A stretch of DNA of 5,227 bases from Chloroflexota bacterium (GTDB lineage: Bacteria > Chloroflexota > Anaerolineae > B4-G1 > SLSP01), in NCBI GenBank assembly GCA_009908585.1, contig JAAAOZ010000189.1:1-5227 (forward strand), written 5' to 3'. Shown one piece after another: positions 1 to 5,227 of this stretch. Each line of letters starts with the position of its first letter. The stretch's first letter is position 1. Under the pieces are notes generated by a model. That model saw nothing but the letters and a program-made list of their open reading frames with translations, was not told where the DNA came from and searched no databases. The translations under genes were made by a program, and so were the position numbers.

Positions 1-2
1 GC

Positions 3-884
3 GTCGATGAACTGACGCCCCAGCACGTGCCTCTGGATGCGAGAATGGTCAACTGGGCTCTGAAGGAGAAGGATGAGCGGCTGTCCGCCCGTGCCGCGCG
101 CCAAGCGGCCGAAACAGCGGAGGGCGGCGACGCGAGGATCGTGCAGATGGAGTACTTCCCGCTGCTGCCCACGGATGAGTTGCACGGACCGCTGTCCGGC
201 GACCAGTTGGCGACGATGCGAGCGGACGAGCCCGCCGTGCGCGAGATGTTCGACCGGCTGGCCGGCCCCGGCGGAACGCTGGAGCACGCCGAATGGGATC
301 GCGGCCTTGCCGACGGCGACGGGCTGCTGCGAGGAAGCGAGCACTGGTCGGAGGCGGTCGCCGTGGCGGAGGCGAAGTTGGCGGATCTGCTGGATGGCCC
401 CACCGCCGAGGAAGTCGCCGGGGCGGAGGCGGCGGTGCGCGTCGCGGAGGCCAAGGCGGCGCAACATCGCGTTCAGGTGCAGAAGTGCACGGTGCGCAGC
501 CCTCTGCATGCAGAAAAAGGCACGGCGGTGGTGATCGCGCAGGCCCTGCACGTGGGCGAGATTGCAGCCCCGGCGGCGACCATCCTCACCTTGGCCGATC
601 TCTCCGACGTGACGTTGGACGTCTACGTGCCGGAGACGCGCATCGGGCATGTGGCGTTGGGCATGGAGGTGGAGGTGCGCGTCGACAGCTTCCCCGATCA
701 GACCTTCGCGGGGCGCGTGGTGCGCATCGAAGATGAACCGGAGTTCACGCCGAAGAACATCGCCACCACGGAGGAGCGGCGCAATACTTTTTACGCCGTC
801 GAGGTGCGCTTGGATAATTCGGCGCGCCTGCTCAAACCCGGCATGCCCGCCGACGCGACCTTCCCCAGCGTGGCGGGGCCGTGA
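3..884 (+). CDS. HlyD/MacA-family membrane fusion protein (efflux adaptor), C-terminal part, 5' end outside window
   Basis: Periplasmic or extracytoplasmic adaptor subunits of this family link an inner-membrane transporter (ABC, MFS or RND) to the export route. The reading frame is open to the left edge, so the gene is partial and the GTG at 27 is not needed as a start; 293 residues are visible. Counting from base 3, residues about 110-160 form an Ala/Glu-rich helical arm with the family-typical LLDGPTAEEV turn. TVRSP (163-167) opens the second half of the lipoyl domain, which runs to TLADLSDV near 203. A beta-barrel follows (DVYVPETRIGHVALGMEVEV, then FAGRVVRIEDEPEFTPKN). The C-terminal strand pair holds YAVEVRLDN and LKPGMPADATF, as in the YbhG/MacA group. 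Residues about 15-105 fit the usual coiled-coil hairpin poorly. The signal peptide, first lipoyl half and partner transporter would lie upstream. The family call is firm; the substrate is unknown. Base composition is clearly more GC-rich than in the following genes. Confidence 0.88.
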   Translation, partial: VDELTPQHVPLDARMVNWALKEKDERLSARAARQAAETAEGGDARIVQMEYFPLLPTDELHGPLSGDQLATMRADEPAVREMFDRLAGPGGTLEHAEWDRGLADGDGLLRGSEHWSEAVAVAEAKLADLLDGPTAEEVAGAEAAVRVAEAKAAQHRVQVQKCTVRSPLHAEKGTAVVIAQALHVGEIAAPAATILTLADLSDVTLDVYVPETRIGHVALGMEVEVRVDSFPDQTFAGRVVRIEDEPEFTPKNIATTEERRNTFYAVEVRLDNSARLLKPGMPADATFPSVAGP

Positions 885-900
885 GCGATTTTCATTCGCT
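884..900. promoter_or_regulatory. Dyad AGCGA-N7-TCGCT after the adaptor stop codon
   Basis: A perfect 5-bp inverted repeat (884-888 with 896-900) is separated by TTTTCAT. It starts on the last base of the adaptor stop codon and spans the proposed -35 box of the kinase promoter. It could be a protein-binding site or a small 3' hairpin of the adaptor transcript. No T-tract follows, so it is not a convincing intrinsic terminator. A 5-bp dyad can arise by chance. Confidence 0.3.
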
Positions 901-916
901 GTAGCTGTGCTATACT
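889..916 (+). promoter_or_regulatory. Putative sigma-70-type promoter for the sensor kinase
   Basis: TATACT at 911-916 matches five of six bases of the -10 consensus. It is preceded by TGC, giving an extended -10 (TGnTATACT). TTTTCA at 889-894 matches four of six bases of the -35 consensus with a 16-bp spacer. A transcript would start near 923 and leave a leader of about 47 nt before the ATG at 970. The region is AT-richer than the flanking genes. This rests on sequence match only, and the host sigma-factor preferences are unknown. Confidence 0.5.
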
Positions 917-953
917 GAGGTTGATACGGACACTTTTTATTCAATGTGATCTT

Positions 954-959
954 GAGGAG
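954..959 (+). promoter_or_regulatory. Ribosome binding site GAGGAG that sets the kinase start at ATG 970
   Basis: GAGGAG lies 10 nt before the ATG at 970, within workable spacing for a Shine-Dalgarno sequence. The competing in-frame GTG at 946 has no purine-rich motif in front of it and would place this GAGGAG inside the coding sequence. The ATG also lets the protein begin directly before its first membrane helix. Confidence 0.65.
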
Positions 960-969
960 CCTTAGACAC

Positions 970-3900
970 ATGGGCCTCTCTTCCACTCTAATCTATACGA
1001 TCCTCTCCCTGCTGGCCTCGGCCATCGCGTGGGGGTTGGCAGTGCTTGGCTGGCGACGGCGCAACGTGGCGGGCGCGAGGCCGTTCATGGCGTTGATGGC
1101 TGCCGTGGGTTGGTGGTCGCTCGTCTACGGCGTTGAGCTTGTCAGCCGGCAACCGATGGTGGTGCGGTGGAGCGCCCGCCTGGAGTACGTGGGGATCGTC
1201 ATCGTACCCGTAGCGTGGTTTCTCTTTGTGCAGACCTACACGCTTCGCTGGCCCGAGATCCGTCTGCGGCGCGTCCTGCTGCTCTCCATCGTGCCCGCGA
1301 TTACTCTCGCCTTGGTGCTCACCAACGATGCCCATGGCCTGATCTGGCGCGAATATGAGGTACTGCCCTCAGATTCCAGCGCGAACTTCGTAGTGGCGGC
1401 CTACGGGCCGGCGTTCTGGCTGAACACGGCCTACGCCAATCTGCTGCTGGCGGTCAGCTCCGTCTGGATGATCGTCTTCCTCTGGCGATCTCGCGCCAGC
1501 TATCGATGGCAAGCGGTTGTTCTGTTCATCGGCGTTCTGCTGCCCTGGATCGCCAATCTGATCTACGTGCTGGGCGATATTGACATCGATCTGACCCCCA
1601 CCTTCTTTGCGCTGAGCGGCGCCCTCTTTGCCTGGGGGATGTTCCGGCTTCGCCTGTTGGATCTGGCGCCGGTGGCCCAGCGCGCGGTTGTGGATGGGAT
1701 CGGCGATGCCATCATCGTGGTCGATCTGGCGCACCGCGTCGTCGAGGCCAATCCAACGGCGCTGGCGTTGGTGGGACTGTCCATCAATCAAGTGGTGGGC
1801 CACACGTTGGATGAGCTGTTGCCGGATCACAAGGATGTGGTGATGCGGTATCGAAAGGTGGAGAAGGCCCGCGACGAGATCTCTCTCTCGTTAGATGGCG
1901 AGCCGCGCGTGTTCGATCTGCGCCTCTATCCCCTGCGAGATCGGCGCGAGGCGCTGGTGGGGCGGCTGATCGTGCTGCGCGACATCACCGAGCGCAAGGC
2001 GTTGGAGACCTCCTTAGCCTTTCAAGTGGAGCGCGTCGAGCAGCTCTTGGAGGTGGCGCGGGCGATGACGGTGCGTCCCAACTTGGATGCGACGCTGAAA
2101 AACACGTTGGACATCGCGGTCTCGCTTACCGAGGCCAGTCGGGGCAGTTTCTTCCTGTTAGATGCTGATCACCAGGTGACGCACAGTATCCTCGCGCGTG
2201 GGAAAACGCCGGCCCGGGTCAGTCACGAGATTGCGGAGAAGGTGTTGGAAAGGGGCTTGGAGGGCCAAGTGTTGCGCGCCAAGGCAGCGGTCTTGATTGA
2301 GGATGTGGGGTCGGATCCGCGCTGGCGTAAGTTGCCGGATCAGCCGTACACGGTCGGGTCTGTGTTGGGGATTCCCATCATCGAGGGCGATTTGCTGTTG
2401 GGCATCCTGACGTTGATTCACGAGACGCCGGGGCATTTCACCGCCAAGGACACGGATATTATGACGGCGGCCGCCCAGCAGATGGCGCTGGCGCTGCGCA
2501 ATGCGATGATCTACGAGGAGCAGCGCCGTATGGCCGATCAGCAGGCGACGCTCTACGAGGTGTTGCGGACGCTGCAACGCACCCGTAATCCCGAAAATAT
2601 GTTGGGATTGGCGATCACCACCATAGCTCGGCTGACGGATTGGGATTTCATCGGTGTGCTGGGGCCGGATGAGGATGGGGAGCAACTTCACTTCGAGGCG
2701 ACGGGGGGCCGTCCTGATATGAGGCCTACCTGCGATTTTTCCCTGGAGATCGAATTTATCGAGCAGGTGTGGCGATCTGGGCGCACCAAGTACATCCCTA
2801 ATGTGCAGGGCAGTCCAGTGGCCCACGAGGCGCTGTGTGATGCGGCGAGTGCGCTGCTCGTGCCGATGCAACAGGGCAAGCGTAAGCGGCTGATTTACAT
2901 CGCCAGCGATGAGATGTGGGCCTTCGACCGCGATACACAGCTCTTGGCTGCGTCATTGGGCGATGTGATCGCGTTGGCGATTCAGAATGCCGAACTCTAC
3001 GCGACATTGCAAAACAACTACCAGCGCATTGAATCGCTCTTTAAGGTAAGCCGCCTGTTGGTCGGGGGGATTGAGTTGCGCGAGGTGTTGCAACGGGTCC
3101 TCAATGCGATTTTCAAGGCGCTGACGGCGGATCGGGTGAGCTTGGTGTTGCTCGATTTAGAAGCGGAGAAGGTGCGCGACTTTTTGGCCGCCGGCCCCGG
3201 CGCCGATCTGGTGGTCAAGGTGCCCTATGCGGAGTTGATGGAAGGGCTGACCGGCTGGGTCGTGCAGCATCGGAACCCGGCGTTATCGCATAAGGGGCAA
3301 AGCGACCCGCGTGAATCGCCGCTGGCCCAACATCGCCGCGAGGAAACCGAGGCCGGCTCGATCATCGTCGTGCCGTTGATCTTTCAGGATACCGTCTACG
3401 GCACGATGACGGCGTTAAACCGCCCCGATCAGCGCGATTTTGCCCGTGGTGATGTCGATCTGATGGTGGCCATCGCGGCGCAGGTGGCCGTGACCGTGCA
3501 TAACCTCACGCTCTACCAGAGCGTCGCCGAGGAACGCCAACGCCTACAGGCGCTGGTCCAATCCACCCACGATGGCGTCATCCTCATCAGTATGGAGTTG
3601 AATGTGCTGATTGTGAACCAATCCACGCTGGACTATCTGGGGCTGGACGGTGAGCCGGAAGATTGGATAGATGTCTCGCTCTGGGAGGCGCTGCGCGAGT
3701 TGCGGTCGCAGGCGCCCACGGTGGCGCGGGCGCTGTTACACGAGATGCGACGCATCAAAGCGGGCGATGAGCCGGTGGGATCGGGGGAGTATCGCGTTGG
3801 TTCGCGCGATGTTGAGTGGTTCAATTTGCCCGTGATGCGCGATAGCAAGCAGCCGCTGGGCCGATTGATCCTCCTGCGGGATGTGACCGAGTTGCGCGTC

Positions 3901-4599
3901 ATTGAGGCGATGCGCCGCGACCTGACCCATACCATGGTCCACGACTTGCGGAATCCTCTGACGGGGATTTCGGGATCACTGACGCTGCTTTCGCGCCACG
4001 CGAAGGATCTGCTGCCTGAGAATTATATGAGCCTGGTGGAGATTGCCAGTTCCAGCACCAAGCGCATGTTGGATCTGGTCAATGCCATCCTCGACATCAG
4101 CCGTTTGGAGAGTGGCCGGATGCCCCTGAACCGCGAGACCTTCCACCTGCGCGCGCTGGTCGAGGACATCCTGGCGATGCAACAGGCGTTGGCCGTCTCG
4201 AAGGGGATCGCGCTGGTCAATCATGTGCCGGAGGATATGAGCGTCGAGGGCGACCGCGAACTCCTGGGGCGTGTCGTACAGAACTTGGTAGGCAACGCGC
4301 TCAAATTCACGCCCGCCGAGGGCGCCGTGACGATCACGGCTCGAACCACCCCTTCCGACTCAGAGAAGGTGATTGTCAGTGTGCGGGATACCGGCCCCGG
4401 CATCCCGCCGGAGATCCAGCAACAGCTCTTCCAGAAGTTCGTCACCGGTCAGCAGGAGGGCAAGGGGAGCGGCCTCGGTCTGGCCTTCTGCCGGATGGTG
4501 CTGGAAGCGCATCACGAGACGATCTGGGCCGCCAGTGAGCCGGGCGAGGGGGCCATGTTCTCATTCACGCTGCCGGTGGGATCCAAGAAGAGGTCCTAA
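970..4599 (+). CDS. 7TM-PAS-GAF-GAF-GAF-PAS multi-sensor histidine kinase
   Basis: Membrane-anchored two-component sensor kinase of 1209 residues that should autophosphorylate on His and pass the phosphate to a separate response regulator. Residues 1-230 form seven hydrophobic segments (about 7-27, 38-58, 73-92, 102-119, 150-172, 181-201, 207-227) with the TNDAHGLIW and LTPTFF signatures of the histidine-kinase 7TM sensor module. PAS1 covers about 235-342, ending RDITERK. Three GAF domains follow at about 355-518, 525-679 and 684-861; the second is the most divergent. PAS2 lies at about 860-975, ending RDVTEL. HisKA carries H991 in VHDLRNPL; its D-x-x-N pattern is compatible with phosphatase activity too. 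The ATPase domain (about 1092-1207) has an N-box with N1105 and N1109, G1 D1140-TGPG, and G2 G1166-SGLG, so all catalytic motifs are intact. There is no receiver domain. No chromophore or haem ligand is evident, so the signal is unknown. ATG 970 is preferred over GTG 946 (eight residues longer) because of the GAGGAG upstream. Confidence 0.95.
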   Translation: MGLSSTLIYTILSLLASAIAWGLAVLGWRRRNVAGARPFMALMAAVGWWSLVYGVELVSRQPMVVRWSARLEYVGIVIVPVAWFLFVQTYTLRWPEIRLRRVLLLSIVPAITLALVLTNDAHGLIWREYEVLPSDSSANFVVAAYGPAFWLNTAYANLLLAVSSVWMIVFLWRSRASYRWQAVVLFIGVLLPWIANLIYVLGDIDIDLTPTFFALSGALFAWGMFRLRLLDLAPVAQRAVVDGIGDAIIVVDLAHRVVEANPTALALVGLSINQVVGHTLDELLPDHKDVVMRYRKVEKARDEISLSLDGEPRVFDLRLYPLRDRREALVGRLIVLRDITERKALETSLAFQVERVEQLLEVARAMTVRPNLDATLKNTLDIAVSLTEASRGSFFLLDADHQVTHSILARGKTPARVSHEIAEKVLERGLEGQVLRAKAAVLIEDVGSDPRWRKLPDQPYTVGSVLGIPIIEGDLLLGILTLIHETPGHFTAKDTDIMTAAAQQMALALRNAMIYEEQRRMADQQATLYEVLRTLQRTRNPENMLGLAITTIARLTDWDFIGVLGPDEDGEQLHFEATGGRPDMRPTCDFSLEIEFIEQVWRSGRTKYIPNVQGSPVAHEALCDAASALLVPMQQGKRKRLIYIASDEMWAFDRDTQLLAASLGDVIALAIQNAELYATLQNNYQRIESLFKVSRLLVGGIELREVLQRVLNAIFKALTADRVSLVLLDLEAEKVRDFLAAGPGADLVVKVPYAELMEGLTGWVVQHRNPALSHKGQSDPRESPLAQHRREETEAGSIIVVPLIFQDTVYGTMTALNRPDQRDFARGDVDLMVAIAAQVAVTVHNLTLYQSVAEERQRLQALVQSTHDGVILISMELNVLIVNQSTLDYLGLDGEPEDWIDVSLWEALRELRSQAPTVARALLHEMRRIKAGDEPVGSGEYRVGSRDVEWFNLPVMRDSKQPLGRLILLRDVTELRVIEAMRRDLTHTMVHDLRNPLTGISGSLTLLSRHAKDLLPENYMSLVEIASSSTKRMLDLVNAILDISRLESGRMPLNRETFHLRALVEDILAMQQALAVSKGIALVNHVPEDMSVEGDRELLGRVVQNLVGNALKFTPAEGAVTITARTTPSDSEKVIVSVRDTGPGIPPEIQQQLFQKFVTGQQEGKGSGLGLAFCRMVLEAHHETIWAASEPGEGAMFSFTLPVGSKKRS

Positions 4600-4617
4600 A
4601 AGCAGCGTTGCTCTTTT
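4598..4617 (+). terminator. Weak terminator-like hairpin at the kinase 3' end
   Basis: AGCA (4601-4604) pairs with TGCT (4609-4612) around a GCGT tetraloop. It is followed by C and TTTT, and the preceding AAA could pair with part of the T-run across a bulged C. It overlaps the stop codon and coincides with the first, degenerate unit of the repeat array. The stem is only four pairs with two G-C pairs, so an efficient intrinsic terminator is doubtful. Confidence 0.22.
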
Positions 4618-4776
4618 CGAGGGATAGCACTAATCTCTCCAAGAGATAGCATTGATCTCTAGGAAAGATAGCGTTGATCTCTCACCGAGATAGCACTAAT
4701 CTCTTCAAGAGATAGCGTTGATCTATAGGCCCCGTAGCGTTAATCTTTCACCCGGATAGCGTTGATCTTTTCGCCC
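4601..4776. repeat. Eight-unit, 22-bp tandem array of alternating AGAGAT / ATCTCT inverted motifs
   Basis: Units start at 4601, 4623, 4645, 4667, 4689, 4711, 4733 and 4755, with the 22-bp period held exactly. Six units open with GATAGC; the first (AGCAGC) and seventh (CGTAGC) are degenerate. Rewritten by symmetry, the core is AGAGAT - AGCRYTR - ATCTCT - NNN (6+7+6+3 = 22), so a 6-mer alternates with its reverse complement. Within-unit hairpins (7-nt loop) are best at 4642-4660 (6 bp) and 4687-4703 (5 bp). Between-unit hairpins (3-nt loop) are best at 4633-4647 and 4699-4713 (6 bp each). The linkers read TCG, CCA, AGG, CAC, TCA, AGG, CAC, TCG. GC is 81 of 176 bases (46 %). A 22-bp period is not a multiple of three, so the array is not a peptide repeat. 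It fills the gap between two convergent genes. Its function is unknown; a 3'-UTR RNA structure, a protein-binding array or a neutral minisatellite are all possible. Confidence 0.93.
4623..4754. repeat. 66-bp higher-order duplication inside the array (two copies, three units each)
   Basis: Bases 4623-4688 and 4689-4754 align without gaps at 54 of 66 positions. Their first units differ at one base in 22. The following linkers match in order: CCA/TCA, then AGG/AGG, then CAC/CAC. This suggests that three units were duplicated as a block and then diverged, mostly in the second and third units of the right copy. Confidence 0.7.
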
Positions 4777-4785
4777 TCGCAGACC

Positions 4786-5227
4786 TCACGTCTCTTTGAT
4801 GTTTCCCTCTTTCCACAACACGATGCCCAACCACACCAGCCAGGCTGGCACCGCGAGGAAAGCCAGGCTTCCGATGCCGAATTCTCCCAGCCATTCGATG
4901 TGAAAGACGTACCCAAATGCAAAACTGAAGCAGAGCAGAGCGGTCACGATTCCAAACCAGTTTATGGATTTGGGCAAACTGCCTGCTCGCAACCCGGCGA
5001 TGCTGCTGCCTAAGATCCAGGCCCCCAGCATAAAAAAGCCCAGAAAATCGAACAAGATCGCAATGACGACCCGTTGCCAGTGGGATAAGGCAATGATGAC
5101 CTCTTGTGCTTCAACCAACGCTTGTGCTTGGGCGGCGACGTAAGCCTGCGCTATCGACATCTCGCCTGCTGCCAACGCCAAACTCGCGATGCCGCAGGTC
5201 AGCAATCCCATATTCCCCGCGCGCGCC
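4786..5227 (-). CDS. Multi-pass membrane protein of unknown function, C-terminal part, 5' end beyond window
   Basis: The minus-strand frame is open from the right edge to a TGA at 4788-4786. An ATG at 5211-5209 would give 141 residues, but the frame continues upstream without a stop to the edge. No strong ribosome site precedes that ATG (only GGGGA very close), so the gene probably starts outside the window. Numbered from that ATG, hydrophobic segments lie at about 1-16, 48-72, 84-104 and 112-132. A polar Gln/Ala/Glu stretch (19-40) sits between the first two. The segment SLPKSINWFGIV followed by a hydrophobic run, and the ending PAWLVWLGIVLWKEG, resemble the C-terminal half of DUF4386-like membrane proteins. 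That family link is from memory of pattern and is weak. The gene converges on the kinase, with the repeat array between them. GC is about 54 % over 4801-5100, lower than in the other two genes. Confidence 0.72.
   Translation of the reverse strand, partial: ARAGNMGLLTCGIASLALAAGEMSIAQAYVAAQAQALVEAQEVIIALSHWQRVVIAILFDFLGFFMLGAWILGSSIAGLRAGSLPKSINWFGIVTALLCFSFAFGYVFHIEWLGEFGIGSLAFLAVPAWLVWLGIVLWKEGNIKET

Noticed and set aside
27..29. GTG at 27 as the adaptor start
   Set aside because: The frame is open to the left edge, and a HlyD adaptor needs a signal or membrane anchor and a first lipoyl half upstream. The gene is truncated by the window.
73..918. Other plus-strand frames overlapping the adaptor
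   Set aside because: Their products are Arg/Gly/Ser-rich, as expected for out-of-frame reading of GC-rich DNA, while the frame ending at 884 shows clear family motifs.
946..969. GTG at 946 as the kinase start
   Set aside because: It has no Shine-Dalgarno sequence, whereas GAGGAG at 954-959 is well placed for the ATG at 970. The extra eight residues add nothing to the 7TM domain.
2158..2871. 237-residue open frame antisense to the kinase
   Set aside because: It lies fully inside the GAF1-GAF2 coding region, and its product is rich in His, Arg and Gln with no recognisable domain. It is a shadow of a GC-rich gene, as are the other frames inside 970-4599.
2032..3550. Phytochrome-type or haem-binding GAF domains in the kinase
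   Set aside because: I see no bilin-binding Cys context, no PHY domain and no typical haem ligand motif. These are generic GAF domains.
4300..4599. Hybrid kinase with a C-terminal receiver domain
   Set aside because: The protein ends about 40 residues after the G2 box, right after the last ATPase-domain strand (MFSFTLPVG). There is no room for a receiver domain.
4601..4776. CRISPR array
   Set aside because: The 22-bp units are separated by only 3-nt linkers instead of unique spacers of about 30 nt, and no cas gene is nearby. It is a tandem repeat.
4762..5013. 83-residue plus-strand open frame
   Set aside because: It starts in the repeat array and overlaps the minus-strand membrane gene in antisense. 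Its product is polar and low in complexity, with no ribosome site or domain.

Overview
The window is a bacterial chromosomal segment with three genes, two of them cut by the window edges. From left to right it holds the C-terminal part of a HlyD/MacA-type membrane fusion (efflux adaptor) protein on the + strand (3-884), a short intergenic region with a plausible promoter and a dyad (about 884-969), a very large membrane sensor histidine kinase on the + strand (970-4599), a 176-bp tandem-repeat array (4601-4776), and a small multi-pass membrane protein on the - strand (4786 to beyond the right edge).

The kinase architecture is a seven-helix membrane sensor, then PAS, three GAF domains, PAS, HisKA and HATPase, with no receiver domain. 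This design is common in Chloroflexota and also occurs in other environmental multi-sensor bacteria. The adaptor resembles those found in the same kinds of genomes. I therefore lean towards a Chloroflexota-like organism, but no marker gene is present and this is inference only. GC content falls across the window by hand count: above 70 % in sampled adaptor lines, about 60 % in sampled kinase lines, about 46 % in the repeat array and about 54 % in the minus-strand gene.

The adaptor and the kinase point the same way, but an extended -10 promoter-like sequence lies between them, so the kinase is probably its own transcription unit. The kinase and the minus-strand gene converge, and the repeat array fills almost the whole space between their stop codons. 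It begins one base after the kinase stop and ends nine bases before the stop of the opposing gene. No response regulator is present, so the partner of the kinase lies elsewhere. Nothing directly links the three genes in function.

The most interesting feature is the array: eight 22-bp units with no slippage in phase. The core alternates AGAGAT and its reverse complement ATCTCT, separated alternately by a conserved 7-nt segment and a variable 3-nt linker. Neighbouring hairpins would be mutually exclusive if transcribed. The linkers also reveal a 66-bp (three-unit) higher-order duplication.
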